64,000 bases of DNA from contig JAQFVV010000050.1 of assembly GCA_028023455.1 (NCBI GenBank), forward strand, positions 3,722,626 to 3,786,625. The letters are read 5' to 3'. Under the pieces are notes generated by a model. The model saw nothing but the letters and a program-made list of their open reading frames with translations. It was not told where the DNA came from and did not search any database. Source of the DNA: Epiperipatus broadwayi. Taxonomy: Eukaryota; Onychophora; Udeonychophora; Euonychophora; Peripatidae. Made by a program: the position numbers and the translations under genes. Of the stretch, positions 49,816 to 62,206 are shown piece by piece (positions within the stretch are counted from its first letter, which is position 1; each line of letters begins with the position of its first letter).

Positions 49816-50660
49816 TACAACATCTTCTAATAGTGTCTTTATTGGCACACACTTACCCCCCATCAACATAAACAAACTGTGCAAACTAGCCCATAGATTG
49901 AAACTAGCACCTAAACACACAGACTTCCTTCTCAAAATTAACCTTGGTAGCCTCTCCACTGCTATATTTCTTGATAGAAGAGGCTTCCGCATAGATCCCA
50001 TATGTTGTCTCTGTCTTTCCAGCCTGGAAGATATAGACCATATCCTTCACCATTGTCCAGTCTGGCAAGGACTAAGACAAAACTTCCAGAAACACATTGA
50101 TAATAATGGTCCAGACCTAACATATCTTTAAGGGGTTTTAAATAGAGGCATTTTTGCTGAAATCAGGCTTGCCACTTACATAAACCTTGCCATCTGGTTG
50201 ACCTGATGCAAGGTGATTTTTCAAAAATTACCACTTGATGAAATCAATAACTGCTTCCTCAACATAATTAAAAATATCCAAGAAACAGACAAAAGAGAGG
50301 CGGACCCATACCTGGCCATATTAACGTGTGAATTCACAATTGGCCTAAACAGCACACCTCTCCAACCAACCCCTAAATAATTTATATGAAAATAACTATT
50401 ATGATTTAATAAAACCCTCCAACCATAACTTGCCAAAACAGGGTTTACTAACAAAGGTATTTTATTATAGACTAGATGAATAATATTCACCTTGCATCCA
50501 CAGACTAAGTTCTTCACTAACATTCATTTTATATTCTACTGACTTTTGGATCAATTCTTCTTTGTATATATCACCCTGTAACCTCGTCTAGTTAACTCTT
50601 GTTATCTTTTTTTTTTTTGTAGTCACTTATAGGTCAAATAAAATTTATCTTGAAAGAGAA
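49816..50660 (+). pseudogene. LINE ORF2 C-terminal fragment (third LINE family)
   Basis: In one frame from about 49834 the text reads FIGTHLPPININKLCKLAHRLKL in pieces, then LKINLGSLSTAIFLDRRGFR and CCLCLSSLEDIDHILHHCPVW. The last is a C-x2-C-x8-H-x4-C zinc knuckle followed by P-x-W, typical of the C-terminus of R1/jockey/I-type LINEs. The frame stops at 50131; further 3' sequence runs to an AATAAA-like end at 50638-50650. It differs from family L in sequence. Non-functional. Confidence 0.8.
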
Positions 50661-50990
50661 TAGTGTCTTTATTATTTTATTTCAATCTTATGGAGTAGTT
50701 ATCTATCACCAAATAATTGTTTTATTGACATGATCTGATTTACTCTACTCTTGTAGATCAAAATTGAATGTATCTTTCTAATAGTATAATAATCAACAAT
50801 GAATTTCTTATGCCACCACCATAATTTTAATATGAATAAATGAATTAATAATCAGTGAAATAATAAATAATGATCTCAGGGTTATTCTTGTAACTTTGGA
50901 AAGTATAACATTGTATTGTGTTGCTAAACAAATGAATGACATCCTAGTAGACTATAGAAGACATATACTTCTCTTATAAGCTAATGTATC
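50661..50990. other. AT-rich DNA, no gene seen
   Basis: Nothing recognised. Confidence 0.5.
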
Positions 50991-51140
<150 letters not shown>

Positions 51141-51190
51141 AAATGTAAAGAAGTGTTAAATCTGCTTAACAATTGCATAAAACAAAAAAT

Positions 51191-52064
51191 GGTACTGTGG
51201 TATTAGAGCTGCGACATGAAGAATTATAATCGCTTAATCATTAAATCAAAAACATATTTTAAAATCTACATTAAAAAAAAAAAACAATTTAACAAAAAAA
51301 AGTACCAAAAGCATTAATGTGAAGAATAATTAAAATGCGTGTTTAAATCAAATTGAGTGTGTTTGCACATGTATATTCTGCATAATCTATTTTAATACAT
51401 TCTACAGGCTTACACCTGCATTTATATATGTAATATATGCAGGATTCGAACTCAGACTTTCACATGACCTACAACTCTCAGTGCCATCTTTTATTGCTGA
51501 CTCATCTGATCACACACATGTTGAAAAGATAAATAATCGCCAATATGCATATTTCATGCTAAATCAGAACTCATCAGTTGGTTCACATTACCATCTCCAC
51601 ACATATATACAATTAGTACTCAGCTTTATATTAAGATAACCAATCTTCATACGTTAATGAGTGCTGGATTAGCACGAAATACTTATAATGGTGATTACTT
51701 ATCTTTTCAACATGTGTGTGATCAGGCGAGTCAGCAATATAAGATGGCACTGAGAGTTGTAGTAGGTCATGTGAAAGTCTGAGTTCAAATCACGCATATA
51801 TTACATATATAAATGCAGGTGTAAGCCTGTACAATGTATTAAAATAGATTATGTAGAATATGCATGTGCAAACACATCCTCAATTTGATTTAAACACGCA
51901 TTTTAACTATTCTTCACTTTAATGCTTTTCGTATTTTTTTTTGTTAAATTGTTTTTTTTTTTAAATGTAGATTTTAAAATATGTTTTTGATTTAATAACC
52001 TAATTAATTTAATGATTAAACAATTACAATTCTTCATGTCGCAGCTCTAATATCACAGTACCCC
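51191..52064. mobile_element. Large foldback, about 870 bp, with ribozyme/tRNA-like composite in each arm
   Basis: Arms of nearly 400 bases: left 51191-51577 and right 51654-52064, outer anchors 'gagctgcgacatgaagaatt' / 'aattcttcatgtcgcagctc'. Each arm contains the composite also found at 33.8 and 46.9 kb. The left arm (minus strand) has the complete order: ribozyme at 51585-51538, then B box GAGTTCGAATCC at 51453-51442. The right arm (plus strand) joins exactly within the ribozyme box (…TTA|ATGAGTGCTGG at 51654), with stem II GTGCT/AGCAC and GAAA (51661-51679) intact but no helix I partner. The arms beyond the composite are AT-rich and of unknown origin. Confidence 0.85.
51538..51585 (-). 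ncRNA. Hammerhead ribozyme candidate, partly decayed
   Basis: Minus strand: CCAA before an intact CTGATGA (51577-51571), stem II GTTCT/AGCAT with one mismatch and one wobble pair, GAAA (51555-51552), stem III region TATGCA, TA, then TTGG. CCAA pairs with TTGG for helix I. Compared with the 33.9 kb copy the core box is better but stem II is worse. Confidence 0.6.
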
Positions 52065-52480
52065 AAAAATATATAAAATTTAAAAAATCATAGTCTTTTA
52101 CCGAAGTTGACACTCAAAATAGTAGAAAGAAAGGGTACTGTTTATATCTTTCTACCACCCATCAACAACACAATTAAAATAATTAAGTTTAATTATTGTA
52201 CTTTTATTAATAAGGTAAATAAAATAATGTACAGTCTGAAAAATGGATTAAATAATCCAAAAAAAAATTTAAATAAATATTCAGTTCTTTTAACTACAAT
52301 TCCCAGCTTTGGAATTGAAACATTTATGCAGTATTTTCATTTTTAACATTGGGATTTTAGATCTGTATAAGAATTGATCATCTGATTCACCAAGATTTCT
52401 GTTATATAATTAAGAATTCAGGACACAAAAAAATATACAGAAAAAACAAAGACTAGATTTAAATAACTATAAATACATTT
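52065..52480. other. AT-rich DNA, no gene seen
   Basis: Nothing recognised; a 79-residue frame at 52107-52346 has no known motif. Confidence 0.5.
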
Positions 52481-52716
52481 AAATATAATTTGTCCAAACT
52501 TCAAACACTTTTTAGCAAAACTCTATTTGTATATAAACAGACACCTATGTTTCGACTGACCTGCAGTCTTCTTCAGAGCAAGTCTATTTTGATCTTTCAA
52601 AAAAAAATAGACTCGCTCTGAAGAAGACTGCAGGTCAGTCGAAACATAGGTGTCTGTGTATGTACAAATAAAGAGTTTTGCTAAAAAGTGTTTGAAGTTT
52701 GGACAAATTATATTTA
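52481..52716. mobile_element. Foldback with hammerhead-like core in both arms
   Basis: Arms of about 110 bases ('aaatataatttgtccaaact' outer anchor, 'cagacacctatgtttcgact' inner) with a short A-rich loop, only a few mismatches. The right arm on the plus strand reads CTGAAGA, one extra A, GACTG, CAGGT, CAGTC, GAAAC (52619-52647). The stem and GAAA are intact, but the extra A and the lack of a clear NUH/helix I pairing leave ribozyme function doubtful. Confidence 0.87.
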
Positions 52717-54012
52717 TAGGATATTACAGCAAACATAAAGAAAAGTGTGATTTTGGTATAAATACATTTATTAAAATACTGGAAATACAAACACAAAATT
52801 TATTTACAACATTATTGCAAAAGTTATTTGCCAAACATAGGAACTGTTATTTTTTTATTAGGATGTCACAAACAAATTACACATAATCGCCTCATTAGAA
52901 AACTATCTGATACTGTTTTTTTAACATTTGGAATAAGTTATTAATAATACATTCAATTACGGTAAATTGTTCAATATTTAGCTAATTTATTTTTCAACTG
53001 TTTTAAGCTAAATCATCCCTTTAAATGAGCATCTAAAAAAAACTTTAACTGTAAGTCAAGCAATACAATCCTTGAAATATACCATTTTTCAGGTAACAAC
53101 TCAAAATAGCTTTATTAACAATACTAAAACACACTAAAATAACTTTAATCTAAACTAATTTATGACTGAGTTCAAACTTGTAAACTTGTATGATAATGAC
53201 AATTATCATATTATGACATTATTTTTTTTGAATAATAAAAATAATAAAATATATGGGAACATTCATCAGAAGCCATGTACACACATATTATATATTTCAT
53301 ATATGTCCACGTAATAAATAAATATTTAACCTTAAAATGTCTTATTACTCCCAGATGGTGATAAAAATGACATTGTGCGTGTGCATTTCTTATTATGCTA
53401 TACACCAAAATATGCATTTAAAATTACTAATATGTTGTTGGTTTACTTGTGAACTGCTGAAAAATCACAGCAGCATAATACAGGCACTATTTCCCTCAAC
53501 AAAAACACTACAAATAATGAAATGCCCCTTGAAGAACTACATACTTTCACATCTATCTTATCATACCATAACATTCTTAAAAACACAAATAACATCACCT
53601 TCCATTGTGGAAAATAATTAACATCATGAGGAATACAATAATAAAGACAGGCTCCTCAGAGCAAAACTACATGGATAAAATAGCATGATAGATTCCAACA
53701 GTCCTTCTCAGTGAATTACCTATAAAATGATGCATAAGTATTTATTACATATATTTTCTTTCATAAGAAAATGGAAGAAAGTATGAGTTTTTAAAATAAG
53801 AAATAAATAACAAGAACATTTAACAAAAGTTTAATTTTAAAATAAGTAAAAGTCTGGATTCATTCTAAAAAAAATTGGCTAAATATAAGACAGTTTGTTT
53901 GAAAATCTCTATTTAATAACACAGAATATTAATAAAGAAAGGTGTCCTATGAATTTTGTCCACAGTTCTACTGGAAATAAAGAATTTGTTTTATTTTTGT
54001 TCTTCCTTTAAT
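52717..54012. other. AT-rich DNA, no gene seen
   Basis: Nothing recognised. Confidence 0.5.
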
Positions 54013-54013
54013 A

Positions 54014-54231
<218 letters not shown>

Positions 54232-54617
54232 GTGCTTGTATTATAGATAAAGTCACCATAGGATGGTGCCGTTTTCACGCTAAAACTATAAAATATGAAT
54301 TTTCACAGGCCATTGATTTTAATAATTTTTCTGTGCTTTTTTGTAATGCGAAAATAAAAACAAAACAAAATCGTCTTTTTTAAATATTATTTTTTATTAA
54401 TGTATACAATTTAAATGATAATAATAAATGTAAAATAAAATCAACAAATTACAATTTGATTCATGTTTTTTATATCGTATACTTTTTAAATTGTGTTACG
54501 GCTTTTTTTTTTAGCAATTTTCTATCGGATATTTTTTTACTTGTGTTACGACTTTTTTTGTTGTTGTTTAACTAAAAAATATTAATCATAATAAAAGTAA
54601 AAGTTGTTATGGTTAGA

Positions 54618-54692
54618 TTTAGGGTTAGTTTTAGGGTTAGTTTAGGGTTAGTTTTAGGTTAGTTTAGGGTTAGTTTTAGGGTTAGGGTTAGT
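54618..54692 (+). repeat. Degenerate TTAGGG-like interstitial tract
   Basis: About ten TTAGGG or near-TTAGGG blocks alternate with TTAGTT/TTTAGG. The motif is the canonical metazoan telomere repeat, but the 6-bp phase is not kept, so it may equally be a local simple repeat. Confidence 0.75.
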
Positions 54693-55416
54693 TTTAGAGT
54701 TAGTGTTCTGTTTGTTTGTAATGCTAAAATAAAAAAATTCAAAATCGTATCCATACTTGGACAGAAGAAAGAAACTCAAACTTTTTTAAACAACAACAAA
54801 CACCTACAAATGTCTTCTTTACTTATTAAACATGTTTATAATATTTGCTTTTTATTAAATTTACAAAAAAAACTGTATATTTGAACTTTTCTTACTGGAT
54901 ATTTTTTTCGTACCGCTCTTTTTTTACTTCAAAAATATACAGACGGTAGAATCTTCTTTGTCTTGTGGAATGTTAATAACAGTACATTACTTGACACATT
55001 ACCTAATTGCAACTCAATAAAAAAAAAGATATTTAACATTTTCCCAAATAAAAGTTCAATATAGTACATTGTAAAAAGTCTTATAATTATTGTTTTAAAA
55101 AATCTGAACATTTCAATAGTTTAAAATAAAATTAAATCCAATGCAAACAACATTTCAATACAATTCAAATACAAACTCTCTCATCAAGCCGTAATTACTT
55201 TATAAATTGTGCAAATTCGGAAAATGTATTTGCTTCCATGCAACATACATGCTGTACTGCGATGCAACATAGTGGCCTGCATTCTGTAGTGCAACAAAAA
55301 AGTTGTACTATTGAAAACACAGGTTTGAACGTGTCGGTCACGGAAACAGCATTTTAATGTGTTTTGGCACAAAAAGCGCGACATAGAGTGGTGCTTTTAG
55401 CTAAAAGATGAGTACC

Positions 55417-55417
<1 letters not shown>
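54693..55417. other. AT-rich DNA, no gene seen
   Basis: Nothing recognised. Confidence 0.5.

Positions 55418-55461
<44 letters not shown>
55418..55461. repeat. (TAA)n microsatellite, about 15 units
   Basis: Short trinucleotide repeat. Confidence 0.95.
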
Positions 55462-55462
<1 letters not shown>

Positions 55463-55689
55463 TAGAAAAAAAAAGAATAATAATTATTAACTTTCTTTTT
55501 TTTTAAATTCACTTAGAGATATCATTTTAGCAATTTTTTTAAAAAAATTCTATTAAATTTGAAAGTTTGCAATTCAAGATACACATTTACTTAATGTCTA
55601 TTATTCTTATACATTCAGGCTATATTTGTCCCTGTAGAGTTTTTCACTAATTATTTGGTTCAATTTTATTCTAAATATTTTTACCAAAA

Positions 55690-57450
55690 TAATGATAAGG
55701 AATTAAAACAATGAGAAAGGAAGAGTATAAAAAGTCACAACTCTACCATTATTAACTCTTAGCCTGCCTCTTATGAGAGGTCTTGTTGATGATTGATGTC
55801 ACTCTAATTCCATTATTTTTAATGCTAGGTTAGCCGTTTTACAGTCATTAGTTAGGTTTTTAAAAGTTCTGTAAGATGCTGCCCTCTCTTGAATTATTTT
55901 ACAAGTAAAAAATCAATAAAATTGTCGGTAAACCTAAACAAAGAAGAAATCTTGTTGGTGATTGGCTCTCAGCCATCAAAGACATTCCGATTGGCTGGAA
56001 AGAACAAAGAAACCACATAATCAAAGAAAAACACTAAGATTTTCATTTCGAATATGATAAACAAATGTTAAACTATTATAAAAGTATTTTTTGAAAAATT
56101 ACAAATCAATTACATAAAATATGCTAAAAACCAAAATTATTTTAGAAAAATATTGAAGATTTTAGTAAAAATATTTAAGATTTTAGCAAAAAAAAATATT
56201 TACCTTTCAGCAATGTAAAACTGAAAAAAAAACATTTATGTCAGCAACTCTTTTTTAATTCATTACTATGTTCACTTTTAAATTTGCTGAAATTGAATAT
56301 TTTATAATAAATAAATAGAAATTTATTTTTGAAAGAACTTTCGTTCACTTTCATAACCTGACAAATTATTAATATACTTTTTATAAATGAATCTAAAGTG
56401 AGTATGATAGTAAAGGTGAATATATTTTGACAATTGACTTTGTCTTCAGTTTGTGAGTTGGCCAATTAAAAGTTTTGATTTTTAACTCACTTGACCAATA
56501 ATATAATCAGTGGTTAAAAGGTTAATCTAGTCTTTAATCTGCAATTCAGTCCAATCTTCAATCTGTTATATTCCTTCACTCTTGAGTCTATAAATTGGAC
56601 CAGTTTGAGTTCAGTTCAAGTTCAATTCAAATTTAGTTCAGATTATTATTATTCAGTTTGGACAGAATGCAGATTGACAATCCAAACAACCAGAAATTCA
56701 GATATTCAAAAACTGTAAATACAGTAAGCCAATTAATTACTGGTGTGCTCAACATTAATGCAAAACTACAAAACTGGCAACTTGCATTGCTAGATAAAGT
56801 GTTTGACAGGTCTACCTACCCAAAGTCCTCCAAAATCAACTATCCTGCCTGAACCCTCATTACAAACTGAAAACTGATGCCAAAATGGTGAAATAGATGC
56901 TGTCACAAACCTCCATCCCCATTGTCAAGACAAAGAAATGGAAAACAAGCCATAAAATCACCAATAAAGATCAAAGGCCAACCTGTTGGAAACCGGCAAT
57001 CATGTAAACCAAGGTTAAGATATTTTGATACTTGTATATTGACACTTTATATTTATTTTAAATGAACTTTAATTAATGAAGGACTATTATAAAATTTAGC
57101 CTGAAACTAATCATTTATATTTCTTTATATAAAATATTATATTAGATATGTATTTGCTTGAATAAATATTAATGTTTGCTTAAATATTATTTGGACTACT
57201 CTCCCTCTCCTGTTACTCTGTTATCATTAATTTCAAGTTATAAATGTTATATATGTTTATTATAGTCCGATATGACCATGAGTATCATTGTGGTTATGCT
57301 ATCAATGGTTTTCTCCCCTCAGCTTGAAGTGCTGGTCTGTTCCCATAGTATTAAAGCTTAATTAAAGTAAATTTTAAAACTTATTAAAGTTTAGTTTCCG
57401 AAAGGTATTGTAAAAGGTATTTAAACCTAGTTAACATTAAGAAAATGCTG
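55690..57450 (+). repeat. Module M, copy 1: TATA box, short ORF relic, GT donor, interrupted by about 740 bp
   Basis: Begins 'aatgataaggaattaaaaca' with TATAAAAAG at 55726, then matches copy 2 again from about 56510. The reading frame around 56658-56850 (NPNNQKFRYSKTVNTV...INAKL) is homologous to copy 2 but degraded. A GT donor-like site follows at 57013, and the downstream sequence also matches ('tagcctgaaactaatcattt', AATAAA at 57160). Relative to copy 2 there is an insertion of roughly 740 bp between 55750 and 56510 of unknown type. Could be an LTR-like unit or a duplicated first exon with its promoter. Confidence 0.65.
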
Positions 57451-59489
57451 GGAGGGCCTGTTCAAATGTGCCCAACTTGGGTCCAATGTGTCATAAACTG
57501 ACCTAGCATAAGCAAAAATTAAAAAAGTAAATTGTAATTAAAACTTTAAAAAAAATTCAAAACTAGAAATTAAATTAAAAATGCTAAATTGCATGGTTAT
57601 AAAAGTTAAAAACAGTGAGCAGTGTGAGAAGAGACATGGACCTAGGTGAGAAAATTATAATATTATATATGTAAGGTAATTAATAATAGTTAAAAATATA
57701 AAATAATTAAAAATATAAATTAAAAAGAATAGGATGTTTAATGTAAATAAGGAGAGAGAAGAAAAAATTGGCAGAGTTAAATAAATTCATTATTGGGGTT
57801 GTTTATAGTCAGATGGAAATTAGAGATGTCTGAGGTTTTTTTAGGAGTTAGTTGAACACTTTGTTCGATTTAAAATATTTAAAAATAAATAAAATTAAAT
57901 GTTTTTAGAATTAATAATGGAAGTAATATAAAGTAAAAGATTTTTTTTTAGAATTAATATGCATTAATAAAAACAAGTTAAGTAAATGAAATAAAATAAT
58001 GTTTTTGAGAGCTAATATATGATAAAAGAATGAAAAAAAAGTTAAATAAATAAAATAAAATAAAATTGTTTTTTTTTTTTTAAAAAAAAATCAATAGCAG
58101 AAATGAAATAGAGTTAAATAAACAAGATAAAATAAGAATTTTTTGAGAATCAATATACATCAATAAAATTTAAAATAAATTGAATAAAGCCTATAATAAA
58201 TAAAATGAAATCTATAATAAAAATAAATAAAATTTTGTAAACTAAAACTTATGTAAGCATGGGTTGCATTTTGGTTGGTAGGATTATGGGGGTGTACAGA
58301 TAATGGTCAAGGAAAGTGTATTAAGTGTAGGCTGTTGCTATATGAACTTAAGACCTGAAATGGCCATGAAAATGGGATGTGTAGTTTGATAGGATGAGGA
58401 TGCAGTAGAAAGGTTCTGAAGCCATCCAACCTGCTGGGATAGAGTCCCAGTCCCTTATTTAAAAAATGTTCACACTGGAAAAATACCAGCAAGAGCATGG
58501 GAGAAAAAAATTCCCAAAATATCATAACAAATATTGTTTAGAGTAAGCCAAATGGTGAGTGTGTGAATATTGCCTTTCATAGTGACTCCATATTTCTAGG
58601 ATGCAGAACCATTGTAGAAAATCCTGAGCTCATTCAACTCACTGGAAGAAAATTCCCAGCACTTTAATAAAGTTAGTTAAAGTATTTTTATTATGCAAAT
58701 CATGCCTAAGCCAGATAGGTGCAGCCATTTGTGGCATTCACTCTCTTTGTACACACTGGAAGATGCATGTTGTCCTTCATGGTCATCACATATGGCATAA
58801 TTGTTTCAAGTCAATGTAGATTACAGCCTGTGGGATAAGAGTATCATATGAATGGTCACCTGTAGTTTGGTGATCTGTATGCAATTGGACACCTAAACAA
58901 AAACAAAAAGTGAAAAATCAAATAGTAAAGAAAGAAAAAATAGAGCTAAAATGGGTCAAACATGCATTTTATCTCTCAAACTGGGGTGGGGGATGATGTA
59001 ACATTAGCAAAAGATCTGTGTTACATGTTTCATAAATTTAAATATATATATATGATTAAATTTATTTGAAAGAAATAATTATTTCAAAAGTACTTTTAAA
59101 ATCAACTTCATAAAATACAAAGATTGTATTATATTGTTCACTTAAATCAGAATAAAACTTATTGTGAGTGGGTGGAGAAAATCTAAAGTAGAAAAGATTT
59201 AAAACTCACTCTTCCATTTTTAAAAAAAACTCCTATAATATAAAAATAAGTAAATAGGAAGTGTTAAAATAAAATTTGTTTGTAAAAGAAAACATTCAAA
59301 AATGCAATTAGTTTAAGAGATTACTAGCTGATTTACTTAAAAGAAAAACATGTAAATTATGCCATAAAAGTAATTGTGGATTAATCTAAGAAGATTGGAT
59401 AATGTGTAATGTAAAAATCAATTAGATTCATGAAATGTAAAAATTAATTAAGAAAAAACAGTCTTAAGTTATAATCAAAATTAAAAATA
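57451..59489. other. AT-rich DNA between module M copies, no gene seen
   Basis: Unusually A-rich with (AAAT)-type runs at 57.5-58.2 kb. No reverse transcriptase or other protein is recognisable, so if the flanking M copies were LTRs their internal region has been lost. Confidence 0.5.
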
Positions 59490-60660
59490 ATGATAAGAAA
59501 TTAAAACAATGAGAGAGGAAGAGTATAAAAAGTCACAACTCTCTATGGTTATTGGTCTGGTCTTCAATCTGAAATTCAGTCTGATTTTCAAACTGTTAGA
59601 TCATTCAACTTTTGAGTCTATAAATTAGACCAGTTCAAGTTCAGTTAAAATGCAATTTGGATTATTATTAATGAGTTTGGACAGAATGCCGTCTCAGACA
59701 TCTTCATTGAGAATCCAAACAACCAGAGATCAAGATATTTGGAAACTATAAATGCAGTAGTAAACAAATCAATTACTGCTGCAGTCAACATCAATGCAAA
59801 ATCTGTGGAACTAGCGATGCATTCTAGACAGTGTTTGACTGGGCTTCTTGCTAAATGTTCTCCAAAATCAACTGTCCTGCCTAAACCATCACTGAAAACT
59901 GACACCAAAATGGTGAAATAGATGCTGATGCAAAGACTTTCTCTCTCATTGTCAAGGCAAAGAAATGAAAATTGAAAAAGCTCAAATGCCAACTGGTTGG
60001 AAACTGACAATCATAAAAACCTAGGTAAAGATATTTTGATATTTGTCTATAGGTACTTATATTTATTTTAAATGAACTTTAATTAATGAAGAACTGTTAT
60101 AAAATTTAGCCTGAAACTAATCATTTATATTTCTTCATGTAAAATATTATATTGTTATATTAGACATGTGTGTGCTTAAATAAATATTAATGTTTGCTTC
60201 AATATTATTTGGTCTATTTTCTCTCTATTGTCAGTGTGTCATTAATAATTTCAAGTTATAAATGTTATATGTGTTAAGTTAAATGTGCTAGACTTTGTTT
60301 ATTAGTATGAGCTAGTTTGGGATATTTTAAGCACTGGATTGCATGTCTATCATCCAAAGCATGCTGGATATATAACATATGATTGGATGATGCCTGAGTT
60401 TGATCCTCAAAACAAATAAAATGTTTTGGATGACAGGTTTCTTCCAGTAGTCTAGGTGGGCCATGATCAGGAAATGTGGTCAGGTTATGTTTTGTATAGC
60501 CTGATCTGACTGTGGGTATTATTGATGGCTATGCTTGAATGGCCAGTTTGTTCTCATAGTATTAAAGCTTAATTAAAGTAAATGTTAAAACTTATTAAAG
60601 TTTAGATTCCTAAAGTTATTATAAAAGGTATTTAAATCCAGTTAATAATAAGAAAATTTC
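59490..60660 (+). repeat. Module M, copy 2 (best preserved)
   Basis: TATAAAAAG at 59524; then a frame that reads RIQTTRDQDIWKL-type or, in the frame shared with copy 1, ENPNNQRSRYLETINAVVN and ITAAVNINAKSVELAMHS to a stop at 59921; then CTAG|GTAAAG at 60025, a good splice-donor consensus; AATAAA at 60180. A 230-bp segment at about 60270-60500 is absent from copy 1 and carries a B-box-like GAGTTTGATCC (60399), so it may be a SINE inserted in this copy. I do not recognise the encoded peptide. Confidence 0.65.
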
Positions 60661-60698
60661 AGGGAACCCATTTCAATATATATTTAAGTATATATATA

Positions 60699-60760
60699 TA
60701 TTATAATATATATTGAACTGTTGCAATATATATATATATATATTGCAACAGTATGTATAT
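60699..60760. repeat. TA-rich perfect palindrome
   Basis: GTTGCAA, a TA run, then TTGCAAC form a perfect 28-bp hairpin (about 60720-60748) with more TA palindrome to the left. Confidence 0.9.
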
Positions 60761-61144
60761 ATACCTGTTGCACAGGTGTGTGCATATAATTCAATAGTTT
60801 TTAAAAAAATAGAGGGAAAATTTAGAGATATGTTAGGAATTAGTAATAATTATAACTTGTCTTTCTTTTTTATATATTTTTATTTTATGATCTGTCAAAA
60901 ATACCTTTAAGAAAAAAGTTTAAAAAAATAAAAAGTTTCTTATGATTAATTAAAATAGTTTGTACAAAATTAATCAGGTTCTGGAGATTAAAATTCCAGA
61001 CTGATTAGTTAAACAATATAACTCTAATTCTAATGTCTGTAATTAAAATTAAAGAACAGAAAATAAAGAAATATAAATTATAATTAATTTTTTTTAGAAA
61101 TAAAATGTATTGATAATGCGGTTGAAACTCAAGCGAGTGGGGTC

Positions 61145-61800
61145 AAAGTAATATAAAAGGCACACATTTTCCATTTTCTTAAGTTTTTGAGTTTGAGTTA
61201 AGTTTAGTTGAGTTTGAGTTCAATTCAGCTAAAGAATTATTAAAAAAAGAATGATTGGCTAGAACTAAATGCTGGTGTTTAGTCATTTTCTCCACTCTTC
61301 TCCCATGTGCCATTTTGTAAAATGCTGTAATAAATTACTCTAGCTCCCCTTCAGCCAAAGTTTCAACCCACCTTACCAAAGTAAGTAAACTGACACACCA
61401 AGAACAAAAAATCAAAAATATGCCTTCATGTTACCAATACCTGGACCAAAAAACTAACCAGATCAGAGGACAAAGGGGTGATCACCCACATACAAATAAA
61501 ATACAAGAAGTATGCATACCTACCATGGAAATCAAAGACTATTTGAACTGCCTGTGGAAATTAAAGACAACATTGAAACCACAAATAAGCTTGAAAAGCT
61601 GAGCTATAAATCCTAGGTAAATATTGCTTTATGTCAGTATTAAAACTTTTATATTTCATCTGAAATAGAATTTGTAAATAAGCATGCAAAATTTGTTAAG
61701 TGTATACTATCTAATGTGTTTATATTTTATTATTTTTTATCATATTACATTTAAGTATTTATCTTTAATAAATTTGTTTAAATTATTAATGTCATTTTTC
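61145..61800 (+). repeat. Module M-like copy 3 (diverged)
   Basis: Same order as copies 1 and 2: strong TATA box TATAAAAGG at 61152, a GAGTTTGAGTT/TTCAATTCAG-rich leader, a 60-codon open frame at 61420-61602 without recognisable homology, then CCTAG|GTAAAT at 61617 and an AATAAA at 61768. Nucleotide identity to copies 1 and 2 is low outside these landmarks, so the relation is tentative. Confidence 0.4.
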
Positions 61801-62202
61801 CATCTCTCTCTCCAATCATACAAGCAAATGTGTAGCCAGTCTCATATGAAGAATTAGCCATGGATCAAGCACATGAAATGTGTTAGTGACATTTCATGGG
61901 TTCCAATCTAAGTATTGGATGGTGCCCTGGATTTCAACCCATTATAAATATCCCCATGAGATGTTTCAAACATTTCATGCAGCCGGGGAGTTACTTTGGT
62001 CTGAAAAAGTGACTGCTGATTTAATATTTTTTATTAAATCTTGGTCTGATCAGGGTTATGATTCATATGTAATTATTAATTTTATTTACTCCCCTGCTTG
62101 AGTAATGGGTCTTTAAAATTTTTTTTGCAAATTAATATATTTTTTAAAAAAAAAAAATAATATAAATAAATAATTACAAAGATTTTAAAATTAAAAAGTT
62201 CA
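61801..62202. other. AT-rich DNA, no gene seen
   Basis: A CT-rich patch at 61800-61816 follows copy 3. Nothing else recognised. Confidence 0.5.
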
Positions 62203-62206
62203 AGTT

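Noticed and set aside
49898-50131. A host zinc-finger gene
   Set aside because: The C-x2-C-x8-H-x4-C plus P-x-W pattern and the upstream text are those of LINE ORF2 C-termini.
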